64,000 bases of DNA, taken from Trichococcus palustris. GTDB taxonomy: Bacteria; Bacillota; Bacilli; Lactobacillales; Aerococcaceae. The notes under the pieces are model-generated. The model ran no database searches and was not told the origin of the DNA. It saw only the letters and a list, made by a program, of their open reading frames with translations. Below are positions 22,141-29,487 of this stretch, piece by piece; positions within the stretch are counted from its first letter, which is position 1, and every line of letters begins with the position of its first letter. The translations under genes were made by a program, and so were the position numbers. The stretch spans positions 1-64,000 of the forward strand of contig NZ_FOTD01000003.1 of NCBI RefSeq assembly GCF_900114465.1, written 5' to 3'.

Positions 22141-23187
22141 ATGAAATTTTTTTGGAAGATAGCCTTATCATTTTGCATCCTTATTGTTGTTGCCTATTCT
22201 TTGCCGGTTGTATTAAACCCTGCGGAAAAGATTCATCAGCAGCCGGGATTCCCGAATCCCGAAGCTAGCTCCACTGATGCCGAAAAAGGGTATCCGTTGC
22301 CTGTAACGGGCTATGAATTTTATATAGGGCAACCGATCGAAGCCTATACAGCAAAACATGGAGAACCCTTGAGGAAAGGGACTGCCTATGGCGGCAGTGA
22401 GTGGTGGACGTTTGGGGACACTGCCCAAGACTTCATTCAAGTAGGTGTAAAGGATGGCGTCATCCGGTCGCTGTTCATTTTAGGCGATAGAATCGATACG
22501 GGAATGTTTACGATCGGAATGAATCGGGACAACATATTGGATGAAGGCTATTTGGCTAAAGATTTCCATCTATCCGTCGGGAAGCAAGAGTATGCGTTGG
22601 AGGTAACGGACCAGCAGCAAATGTTGACGCCGTTGCTCCAATTTGAAAATGATAGTTTTTTGATGCTCCTGTTTGATGTCCAGACGCAGACGGTATACGG
22701 CATGTATTTCCTCTCGAATGAGGCTTTGATGGATATGGAATATTACCCTGTCAGTTCAGACAAGAAATACGAAGTGAAGAAACAGGAGTGGTTAAGGGAC
22801 GCCGCCAGCGATGCCGAAAACGCACTTCAAATAAAGGCTGCTTTAGCGGTGATGCGCACGCACCACGGGGTGGAACCGTTGCAAGCCAATGAAGAACTGC
22901 AGGCTGTCGCGGATCAGATTATCCCGCGCAATGAGGAAATCAATGATTTTACGGCCAAATTCGCCCTTTCAGAACAGCGTATTTCCAATAAAATAAGCGA
23001 ACTGCTTCCGGATAAAACCGTCTATTTCCTGTTCAATGAACCGTTCTATGATGTGCCGCAATTATTCATTGCAATGATGCAGGATGAAAAAATTTATCCG
23101 TTCCTGCAGGACGAGCGGATAAAAAACAGCGCTGTTGCCTGCAACCGGCAGTATCACCTCATTGTTTTCGGTGGACAACCGGAATGA
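22141..23187 (+). CDS. YlbC-like CAP-associated secreted or anchored protein
   Basis: 348 aa from ATG 22141, which has GAAGGGG about 8 bp upstream. Residues 4-23 form a signal peptide or membrane anchor (FWKIALSFCILIVVAYSLPV). Then comes a CAP-associated N-terminal-type domain (about 60-200; GYEFYIGQPIEAYTAKHGEP, with EWWTFG) and a C-terminal region resembling a divergent CAP/SCP domain (about 225-348). The CAP part lacks an obvious set of conserved His/Glu residues, so it may be degenerate. Bacillus ylbC occupies the same place upstream of ylbF-ylbG. Molecular role unknown. Confidence 0.75.
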   Translation: MKFFWKIALSFCILIVVAYSLPVVLNPAEKIHQQPGFPNPEASSTDAEKGYPLPVTGYEFYIGQPIEAYTAKHGEPLRKGTAYGGSEWWTFGDTAQDFIQVGVKDGVIRSLFILGDRIDTGMFTIGMNRDNILDEGYLAKDFHLSVGKQEYALEVTDQQQMLTPLLQFENDSFLMLLFDVQTQTVYGMYFLSNEALMDMEYYPVSSDKKYEVKKQEWLRDAASDAENALQIKAALAVMRTHHGVEPLQANEELQAVADQIIPRNEEINDFTAKFALSEQRISNKISELLPDKTVYFLFNEPFYDVPQLFIAMMQDEKIYPFLQDERIKNSAVACNRQYHLIVFGGQPE

Positions 23188-23194
23188 AAAAGTA

Positions 23195-23223
23195 TTGAGT
23201 CCGTAACAAATTAAAGCTATACT
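23195..23223 (+). promoter_or_regulatory. Promoter of ylbF-ylbG-rsmD-coaD
   Basis: TTGAGT, 17 bp, TATACT (23218-23223), 41 bp upstream of ylbF. Confidence 0.65.
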
Positions 23224-23263
23224 GAATGGTAGGCAACGCCAAAAAGATAAAGCAGGGGATCGT

Positions 23264-23716
23264 ATGATTATCAATGAAGAGTATTTTGCGTTAGAAAATC
23301 AAGCTTATCGGTTGGCAAATGCAATTTGCGCCAGTAAGGTCATGCAGACGTATTTGGATGCAAAAAAAAATCTGAATGAGAATGCAACTGCTCAAGATAA
23401 AATCAGGAAATTCAAAGAAGCAAAAGCCGGATACGCGGGAGTCGAGGCTTATGAAGCGTATGCTCCGGACTTCCAGGAACTAAAGCAAGCCGCTTACCGA
23501 GCGAAGCGAGCAATGGATCTGGATGAAACGGTCTATCGATTCCGAAAGGCTGAGCGGGATCTGCAATTGCTTCTGGATAGTGTTTCAGACAAAATCGCGC
23601 ATGCCATTTCTCCGAATATTTTAGTGTCTGCCGGGGATCCGTTCTTTCAAACGGGGGAGGCCGCTTTGCCGGCAGCCTGCCAGACGCACATTTTAAGTAG
23701 GGAGGTCATCAAATGA
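23264..23716 (+). CDS. ylbF: YlbF/YmcA family regulator
   Basis: 150 aa, helical, with the family pattern YRLANAICASKVMQTYLDAK near the N-terminus and RFRKAERDLQ-type helices centrally. In Bacillus YlbF (RicF) works with RicA and RicT to promote RNA processing by RNase Y and aids competence and biofilm formation; that role is known for the family, not shown here. It overlaps ylbG by 4 bp and heads an operon with ylbG, rsmD and coaD. Confidence 0.88.
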   Translation: MIINEEYFALENQAYRLANAICASKVMQTYLDAKKNLNENATAQDKIRKFKEAKAGYAGVEAYEAYAPDFQELKQAAYRAKRAMDLDETVYRFRKAERDLQLLLDSVSDKIAHAISPNILVSAGDPFFQTGEAALPAACQTHILSREVIK

Positions 23717-24033
23717 GTCTAGAACTGACAAAAAGACAGGGAATCATCGTCTGGGTCTACACGTTAAGACAGATAAAAAACTTGAAGCGATTTGGCTATA
23801 TCCATTATGTTTCCAACAGGTTAAAATATGTCGTTCTGTACGTTGATCAAGAGGATGCACAAGAAACAGTCGATAAATTAAACGGACTTCATTTTGTCCG
23901 TAAAGTTGAATTGTCCTACCGTCCGGATATTGACATGACTTTCGCACATGCCTTGCCGGATAAAAAAGGGGACTCCTTTGATCCAAATGAATTTGGAGTA
24001 CATTCTTTCGAAGAAAAAACATATACTTTTTAA
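23713..24033 (+). CDS. ylbG: YlbG family protein (DUF2129)
   Basis: 106 aa cytosolic protein of unknown function. Family hallmarks are GIIVWVYTLRQIKNLKRFG and the central VSNRLKYVVLYVDQ strand pair. GGGAGG precedes the ATG, inside the ylbF end. The ylbF-ylbG-rsmD-coaD order is the same as in Bacillus. Confidence 0.88.
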   Translation: MSLELTKRQGIIVWVYTLRQIKNLKRFGYIHYVSNRLKYVVLYVDQEDAQETVDKLNGLHFVRKVELSYRPDIDMTFAHALPDKKGDSFDPNEFGVHSFEEKTYTF

Positions 24034-24087
24034 GAAGCGCTGAGGGTAGCTGTAAAAATATACTATAGGATATATGGGTGATGTCAG

Positions 24088-24654
24088 ATGCGGGTTATCG
24101 CAGGAGAATACAAAGGCCGCAGGTTAAAAAGCGTCCCAGGAAGCAATACACGTCCGACAACGGATAAAGTGAAAGAATCATTATTTAATATCATAGGACC
24201 ATTTTTTGATGGTGGCGTCAGTTTGGACATGTTTGCCGGCAGCGGCGGCTTATCGATTGAAGCCGTCTCGAGAGGGATAGGCAGAGCAGTCTTGTTTGAA
24301 AAAAATCGCAAGGCGATCGACACCATCAAAGAGAACATCGCCATCACAAAAGAGGGTGGTAAATTCACAATCTATCCCGGGGATGCGCGCAGAAATCTGC
24401 AGGTATTCGCCGCGGAAAACCCCGGCGTCCAATTTGCTTTGGTTTTCTTGGATCCTCCTTATGCGGAAGCAAAATATGTAGCCGATATTGAAGCGATGAT
24501 CGGCCTAAAACTAGCCAATGAAGATACAGTCTTTGTCTGTGAAATGGCGAAGGAAAATGAGCTGCCTGAAACCATACAGCATTACGGAAAAATAAGACGG
24601 GCGACATATGGAACCATTGCAATAGAAATATTTGAGTTCCAAACTGAGGAGTGA
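24088..24654 (+). CDS. rsmD: 16S rRNA (guanine966-N2)-methyltransferase RsmD
   Basis: Class I SAM-dependent methyltransferase, 188 aa. The N-terminal MRVIAGEYKGRRLK is diagnostic. The SAM-binding motif is LDMFAGSGGLSIEAVSRG and the catalytic motif is FLDPPY. It is cotranscribed with coaD, which starts 4 bp after its stop, as in most bacteria. Confidence 0.94.
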   Translation: MRVIAGEYKGRRLKSVPGSNTRPTTDKVKESLFNIIGPFFDGGVSLDMFAGSGGLSIEAVSRGIGRAVLFEKNRKAIDTIKENIAITKEGGKFTIYPGDARRNLQVFAAENPGVQFALVFLDPPYAEAKYVADIEAMIGLKLANEDTVFVCEMAKENELPETIQHYGKIRRATYGTIAIEIFEFQTEE

Positions 24655-24658
24655 TTGG

Positions 24659-25165
24659 ATGAAGAGAGTGGCCCTGTTCGCCGGTAGCTTCGACCCATTG
24701 ACGAATGGACATGTAGATACAATCAAACGTGCCCTGATCGTCTTTGATGAAGTTATTTTGGCGGTATCGACGAATACGACAAAACAGTCCTTGTTCGATG
24801 GGGATGAACGCATTTCTTTAACGGAAGAGGCTCTGAAGGATATCCCGTCTGTCCGGGTGGTCAAACATACCGGCGGCCTGACGATTGATATGGCGAGAGA
24901 ACTGGGAGCTTGTGCTTTGCTGCGTGGCGTCCGCAATGTAAAGGACTTTGAATATGAGCACAACATCGCCTCCATGAACAAACTGCAGGCGCCTGATTTA
25001 GAAACGGTCATCCTTTTGTCCTCCGAAAACTATCGGTATCTCAGCTCCAGCCTGATAAAGGAAGTGGCGATGTTTGGGGGCAATGTTTCCACGCTGGTTC
25101 CGACAGTCGTAAATGAGGCTATCGTAAAAAAATATCAGGACAGCGCCTATCTGAAGAAAAAATGA
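24659..25165 (+). CDS. coaD: Phosphopantetheine adenylyltransferase
   Basis: Transfers AMP to 4'-phosphopantetheine in the penultimate step of CoA synthesis. 168 aa. The nucleotidyltransferase motif GSFDPLTNGHVDTIKRA (with TNGH) is at residues 9-25, and RGVRNVKDFEYEH and the C-terminal YLSSSLIKEVA complete the active site. The ATG at 24659 has GAGGAG 7 bp upstream; an in-frame TTG at 24632 is rejected. A terminator follows, and the next 0.65 kb holds no protein gene. Confidence 0.95.
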   Translation: MKRVALFAGSFDPLTNGHVDTIKRALIVFDEVILAVSTNTTKQSLFDGDERISLTEEALKDIPSVRVVKHTGGLTIDMARELGACALLRGVRNVKDFEYEHNIASMNKLQAPDLETVILLSSENYRYLSSSLIKEVAMFGGNVSTLVPTVVNEAIVKKYQDSAYLKKK

Positions 25166-25182
25166 ATAGTTGAATTCTGAGA

Positions 25183-25219
25183 AGTTTCCTTGAGATGAAA
25201 ATCCTAGGAGGCTTTTTTT
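25183..25219 (+). terminator. Terminator of coaD operon
   Basis: AGTTTCCT pairs with AGGAGGCT (two G-U pairs) over a 15-base loop and runs into seven T residues. Confidence 0.6.
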
Positions 25220-25245
25220 GCTTATAGGAATTTATAAAATATTTT
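25218..25245 (+). promoter_or_regulatory. Weak candidate promoter for the structured segment
   Basis: TTGCTT, 16 bp, TATTTT. It is the best -35/-10 pair between the coaD terminator and the structured segment, but both boxes are imperfect. Confidence 0.3.
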
Positions 25246-25442
25246 AATCTCAGTAGTGCATCACCGGAGGTGTTTCACACATTTGTAAAATGTTCCACGT
25301 ATCAAAAGGGTTGGCTAGCTTCACGGGTTAGCCCTTCGGAAAAGGGATTAAGGGTCCTCTTGGCTCTACGAGCCAAGACATACTGTTCGACTTGTCATGG
25401 TTCTTGTCATCTTTGCTATCTAAAGAAGATTCCAAGAAGCAC

Positions 25443-25500
25443 CTCAAACGTCGCACTGTGACGTTTGAGTAACTGACCGGTACGGTCACGTTGATTCCTT
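25443..25500 (+). repeat. Two-hairpin module, copy 1
   Basis: Stem 1 is CTCAAACGTC/GACGTTTGAG with loop GCACTGT. One T separates it from stem 2, AAC-TGACC-ggtac-GGTCA-C-GTT, which has a bulged C. GATTCCTT follows. Compare copy 2 at 25700. Confidence 0.8.
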
Positions 25501-25699
25501 TATTTTTGGAAGTCTCTCAGCAATTGCGCTCTACGATGCTCATTTGCATGGGACTCTTAGGGATTCATCCCTTAGAGCCCCAGTATAAGGTGAACGTAGG
25601 GGAAGTTGCAGGGCACGATTTCCTAAATTGTCATGATTCTTGCGATTTCAATCGCTTAGTCCTGTCAACTGGATATCCAAAATATATAGCAGTAAGGCC

Positions 25700-25756
25700 C
25701 TCTGATGTCGCACTGTGACATCAGAGTACTTGACCGACTAGGTCACAGTGTTTCCT
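25700..25756 (+). repeat. Two-hairpin module, copy 2
   Basis: Stem 1 is CTCTGATGTC/GACATCAGAG with the identical loop GCACTGT. One T, then ACT-TGACC-gacta-GGTCA-C-AGT with the same bulged C, then GTTTCCTT. The stems differ from copy 1 by paired substitutions. Confidence 0.8.
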
Positions 25757-25762
25757 TAATCA

Positions 25763-25790
25763 GGGCTGAACGAACCCGTTCAGCTTTTCT
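25763..25790 (+). terminator. Terminator at the end of the structured segment
   Basis: GCTGAACG-aacc-CGTTCAGC followed by TTTTCTT. It lies about 70 bp upstream of the comEA start and could end an independent RNA or act as an attenuator. Confidence 0.75.
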
Positions 25791-25857
25791 TGCTTCCGTA
25801 AATGAAATCATCCGATTATGGCGTATTTTAGAGATAGGTGCAGAAAGGGGTGATGGT

Positions 25858-26556
25858 TTGCTTTTTTTCAAGGATTGGATAAGGATTCACCAAAAACTAG
25901 CGTTGCTTTTGGTCACGGGCGTTCTTCTGCTGTTCGGCATCCTTGGCTTCGCCCTGCTTGCGATGGGAAGCGAGGGGGAGGATGACGCTGAAGAATTATT
26001 GTTGGACCAGACTTATTTAGCGGAAAGCGGGAAGAAGGCTGTTGCTGATACAACAGCCTCCCTTCCAGGTGAAGGGATTGATTCTGGTACAGACGTAATC
26101 GTGGTGGTGGACATCAAGGGGGCCGTACAAAACCCTGGCGTTTATCAGGGAGATGAAAATATGCGTGTCGTGGACATGATTGCTTTGGCAGGTGGGCTGC
26201 TCGAAACAGCTGATGACAGGGCGGTCAACTTGGCGCAAAGGATTACTGATCAGATGGTCATTTACATCCCGACAATCGGGGAAGATCCGGGTACGGTTGC
26301 CGACGGAAATGAAGTTTCCCAACAATATACGGGAACGGAAGGCGAAACCGGGTCGGAAAAAGTGAACATAAATACTGCCGACGCTGCCCAACTGCAGACA
26401 CTGACAGGCATCGGCGAGAAAAAAGCGGAATTGATCATTGCCTATCGCAAGGAGAATGGCTCTTTTCAGACGATTGAGGATATCATGGAAGTTTCAGGAA
26501 TTGGAGAAAAAACGTTCGAGGGTTTCAAAGAGGCGATAACGGTCGGTTCAAAATAA
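25858..26556 (+). CDS. comEA: Competence DNA receptor ComEA
   Basis: Membrane-anchored DNA-binding protein for DNA uptake. 232 aa from a TTG start at 25858 with AAAGGGG 7 bp upstream; in-frame codons further upstream lie inside the structured RNA segment and are rejected. A single membrane anchor is at residues 14-40 (LALLLVTGVLLLFGILGFAL), an SLBB domain at about 80-140 (VDIKGAVQNPGVYQ), and a helix-hairpin-helix DNA-binding domain at about 170-232 (VNINTADAAQLQTLTGIGEKKAELI). It starts the comE locus followed by comEB and comEC. Confidence 0.92.
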   Translation: MLFFKDWIRIHQKLALLLVTGVLLLFGILGFALLAMGSEGEDDAEELLLDQTYLAESGKKAVADTTASLPGEGIDSGTDVIVVVDIKGAVQNPGVYQGDENMRVVDMIALAGGLLETADDRAVNLAQRITDQMVIYIPTIGEDPGTVADGNEVSQQYTGTEGETGSEKVNINTADAAQLQTLTGIGEKKAELIIAYRKENGSFQTIEDIMEVSGIGEKTFEGFKEAITVGSK

Positions 26557-26558
26557 AA

Positions 26559-26587
26559 TTGAAACAGCGGGGAGGCTCTTGTATACT
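26559..26587 (+). promoter_or_regulatory. Promoter of comEB
   Basis: TTGAAA, 17 bp, TATACT (26582-26587), immediately after comEA. It would allow comEB and comEC to be expressed without comEA. Confidence 0.65.
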
Positions 26588-26615
26588 TATTTTATAAATA
26601 GGTGGAGGTTAGCGC

Positions 26616-27137
26616 ATGGAAAGAATTCCTTGGAATCAATATTTTATGGCACAAAGCGTACTATTGTCATTAAGAAGTACCTGTAAACGGCTGGAAGTCG
26701 GTGCCACAATAGTCAGAGATAAGCGCATCATAGCGGGGGGGTACAACGGCAGTGTTTCCGGAGATGTCCATTGCATCGACGACGGCTGCTATATGGTGGA
26801 CGGCCATTGTGTCCGGACGATACATGCAGAAATGAACGCCATCCTGCAGTGTGCGAAATTCGGTGTCCAAACACAGGATTCTGAAATATACGTTACCCAT
26901 TTTCCTTGTTTGCAGTGCACAAAAATGATTCTGCAGGCCGGCGTCAAGAAAATCTATTATCTGGAAGATTACCACAATGACCCGTATGCCCTACACTTAT
27001 TAGAGACAATGAATATACCCTACGAACAGGTACCGTTAGATCCGGATTATTTTTTCCAATTGTTGAAACATAAAAAACGAAATGATGATGGTGAGCATAA
27101 ACATACCGACCAGTGTGAACATCATCATGATGGCTAA
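26616..27137 (+). CDS. comEB: dCMP deaminase (ComEB) with a His-rich tail
   Basis: Zinc-dependent deoxycytidylate deaminase that supplies dUMP for dTTP synthesis. 173 aa. Zinc ligands and the catalytic glutamate are in TIHAEMNAIL and HFPCLQC; a further CIDDGC region fits the family. The last 16 or so residues (after KKRNDDG) are rich in His, Asp and Cys: EHKHTDQCEHHHDG. That tail is not part of the catalytic fold and may bind metal. GGTGGAGG precedes the ATG. Confidence 0.93.
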   Translation: MERIPWNQYFMAQSVLLSLRSTCKRLEVGATIVRDKRIIAGGYNGSVSGDVHCIDDGCYMVDGHCVRTIHAEMNAILQCAKFGVQTQDSEIYVTHFPCLQCTKMILQAGVKKIYYLEDYHNDPYALHLLETMNIPYEQVPLDPDYFFQLLKHKKRNDDGEHKHTDQCEHHHDG

Positions 27138-27166
27138 CCATTAAGGGGTATTTACTTTTACCCGCC

Positions 27167-29476
27167 TTGATCGTCTTTCCGATCACCACGCTCAGCGACA
27201 GTCCCGGAGATGGAATGGCCTGGCTGATGTTGGGGTTATTGGTGTTGCGGCTAGTGATGTTCCGCTCCAAACAAGGACTGGCCATCGCCTGCGGCATCGT
27301 CTTGATCAGTTTAGGCAGCCTGCGATTCCATCATCTGACAACTGTATCTGAATTTGATGCGGCAAGCGCCGCTGAACCGAAAACCGTCCTGTTGGAGATT
27401 GATCCCAATCGGATGCGGATCAACGGCGATCTGCTTTCGGGTGATGCGATGCTGCGGTGGCATGATGCCGAAGAAAAAGTCGTCTATTATTATAAATTGA
27501 AGACCGAAGAAGAAAAAATACAGTGGGAGCAGTCGGCGGTTCCGCAAAAACTTGTCGCAAAAGTGGCATTTGAGAAACCGGAAGGAGAAAGCAATCTTTT
27601 TCAGTTCGACTATGCGGACTATCTTGAACAAAAAAAGGTCCATTGGATCGTAAACATCCAAACCATCGAGCATAGGGCAGAGGACCGTTCAGTCTGGAAG
27701 GCTGTTTCCATTCTGCGCAGGAAGATCATTCTCCTGTTGGAAAAATTGCCGTCGCCAAAAGCGGCCGATTATATCCAGACTATGCTGTTTAATCAACAAC
27801 ATACGATTGCCGCAGAGGCCTTGGACAATTATAGGGAAATCGGATTATTGCACTTGTTTTCCATTTCGGGGATGCATATCCAATTGTTGCTGGTTCAGAT
27901 CGGCTATATCCTTTTAAGACTTCAGGTGACGCATGAAACGACAAATAAATTATTGGTGGTCTTTTTGATCGGTTATGGGCTTCTGACCGGTTGGGGAGTC
28001 GGGATTTTCAGGGCCATCTGCACGCACTTTATTTTATTGTTCGGCAGGATCTTTCATCAACAGCTAGAAGCCAAGGATGCTTTTGCGATAACGATCTTAT
28101 TGGCGGTCTGGATGAATCCTGCAACGATTTACACAGCCAGTTTCCAATTAAGCTATCTGTTATCCGGTGTGCTGTATTTCATTGCGCCGGCCTGCAGCAA
28201 TTGGAAAATGCAACCTGTCCTAAAAGATATTTTGCTCACGCTCATCATGACGGTTGTATCCTTTCCGATTTTGAGTTACCATTTCTTTGAAGTATCCTGG
28301 ATGGGTGTTTTTGTGAACGTGGTTTTCTCCTTCTGTTTCTCGTGGGTGCTTTTCCCTTTGTTTTGGGTGCTTTTCAGCGCACTTCTGTTCTTCCCTGGGA
28401 CGGAGCTTCTGAGGTTCTTCGCAGGGGTAACAGACGCTGTTTTGACTGTTCTGGAGGACTTTTCCGGTTGGTGCGGCGATTTCCGGGTGTCTCAAACGAT
28501 AACAGGCCGACCGGCCATGCTGTATTTTGTCATGGTCGGATTATTCATCCTTATTTTATTGGTTCAGATTGAACAGAATCGAAGAGGGTATAAGGCGGTT
28601 GCTGGAACAGCTTTGGCGATTCTCATCTTTTCATCATCCGTGCATCTGAATCCGTTTGGGAAAGTCGTCATGTTGGATGTGGCCCAGGGGGATTCCTTCC
28701 TGTTCATAACCCCTTACCAAAGGAAGACGGTTTTGATCGACACGGGCGGAACCGTCGCGTTTAAAAAGGAAGAGTGGCAAATCAGGGATGAGACCGCCAC
28801 TGCCGGAAAAAAACTTCTTTCCGCCATAAAAGCCGAGGGGGTAAAGAAATTGGACAGGGTCTTTTTGACGCATGCGGATAGCGACCATGTCGGTTCTTTG
28901 CTGGAATTGTCCCAAGGGATAAAGGTTGATGAACTTTATTTTCCAAAAGGGACGGAGCAAAGTGCGGAGCTCAACAAGGTATTGCTGAAACTTCAAAAAG
29001 CTGACGTACGGCTGTATCCGATCATAGGGAAAAAAGATATAATCATAGAGGCAGATATGACCCTTCAGGTTTTGGCGCCCCTCGAAAAGGGGGAAGGCGG
29101 TAATGAGGACTCAATGGTCATCTTCACCGAAATCGCTGGCTTCAGGTGGCTGTTTACCGGTGATCTGGGCGAAGCGGGGGAGAAGAAGTTGCTTGCGGCC
29201 TACCCCTTGCTGGAAGCGGACGTTTTAAAAATCGGCCATCACGGCAGTTCCTCTTCCAGTTCGGAAATGTTTCTTAACCGCCTAAAACCTAGGATTGCGC
29301 TTATTTCAGTGGGGGACAACAACGCTTATGGTCACCCCGATGCTACCGTGTTGGGCAGGCTTGATGGGCGTAATATACGCATATTCAGAACGGATCAGCA
29401 AGGTGCAATCCATTTTACGTATGGGCCAGGGAAGTCCGAATGGCAGACGATAATGACGAATCAAAAATTTGAGTAA
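27167..29476 (+). CDS. comEC: DNA internalisation channel ComEC/Rec2
   Basis: Membrane channel that carries single-stranded DNA into the cell. At least 769 aa: N-terminal OB-like domain, central competence domain with many membrane spans (SISGMHIQLLLVQIGY) and a C-terminal metallo-beta-lactamase domain (LDVAQGDSFLF, LTHADSDHVGS, KIGHHGSSSSSS). TTG 27167 is the first usable start in frame, but the frame stays open back to 27131 and upstream codons read IKGYLLLPAL, a plausible continuation of the first membrane segment. No ATG, GTG or TTG lies there, so the real start may be an ATT at 27140. Confidence 0.9.
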   Translation: MIVFPITTLSDSPGDGMAWLMLGLLVLRLVMFRSKQGLAIACGIVLISLGSLRFHHLTTVSEFDAASAAEPKTVLLEIDPNRMRINGDLLSGDAMLRWHDAEEKVVYYYKLKTEEEKIQWEQSAVPQKLVAKVAFEKPEGESNLFQFDYADYLEQKKVHWIVNIQTIEHRAEDRSVWKAVSILRRKIILLLEKLPSPKAADYIQTMLFNQQHTIAAEALDNYREIGLLHLFSISGMHIQLLLVQIGYILLRLQVTHETTNKLLVVFLIGYGLLTGWGVGIFRAICTHFILLFGRIFHQQLEAKDAFAITILLAVWMNPATIYTASFQLSYLLSGVLYFIAPACSNWKMQPVLKDILLTLIMTVVSFPILSYHFFEVSWMGVFVNVVFSFCFSWVLFPLFWVLFSALLFFPGTELLRFFAGVTDAVLTVLEDFSGWCGDFRVSQTITGRPAMLYFVMVGLFILILLVQIEQNRRGYKAVAGTALAILIFSSSVHLNPFGKVVMLDVAQGDSFLFITPYQRKTVLIDTGGTVAFKKEEWQIRDETATAGKKLLSAIKAEGVKKLDRVFLTHADSDHVGSLLELSQGIKVDELYFPKGTEQSAELNKVLLKLQKADVRLYPIIGKKDIIIEADMTLQVLAPLEKGEGGNEDSMVIFTEIAGFRWLFTGDLGEAGEKKLLAAYPLLEADVLKIGHHGSSSSSSEMFLNRLKPRIALISVGDNNAYGHPDATVLGRLDGRNIRIFRTDQQGAIHFTYGPGKSEWQTIMTNQKFE

Positions 29477-29487
29477 CGGATTGTGGT

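Larger units (their letters stand above)
25250..25790 (+). ncRNA. Candidate large structured RNA or tandem leader upstream of comEA
   Basis: About 540 nt with no protein gene but many stable hairpins: GGCTAGC/GGTTAGCC (about 25313-25334), a 9-bp stem TCTTGGCTC-TAC-GAGCCAAGA (25358-25378), CTCTTAGGGA/TCCCTTAGAG (25554-25577), GCGAT/ATCGC (about 25642-25655), and two copies of a two-hairpin module (25443-25500 and 25700-25756). It ends in an intrinsic terminator at 25763-25790. The sequence TTGTCATG-R-TTCTTG also occurs once upstream of each module (25393 and 25627), so the repeated unit may be larger, spaced 257 nt. I do not recognise it as a known RNA class. It could be an independent ncRNA or a cis leader of comEA. 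Confidence 0.6.

Noticed and set aside
25270-25718. Two open frames (63 and 75 codons) in the structured segment, and an upstream extension of comEA from 25705
   Set aside because: They follow perfectly paired hairpins, have odd composition and no ribosome sites; the comEA TTG at 25858 has a strong one.
25766-25782. CGAACCCGTTC as a possible LexA box before comEA
   Set aside because: The half-sites are only 2 bp apart instead of 4, and the sequence is explained by the terminator stem.
25250-25790. T-box, 6S RNA, tmRNA, RNase P RNA, SRP RNA or group II intron in the segment
   Set aside because: The hallmark sequences of these classes were looked for and not seen; a covariance search would be needed to exclude divergent members.
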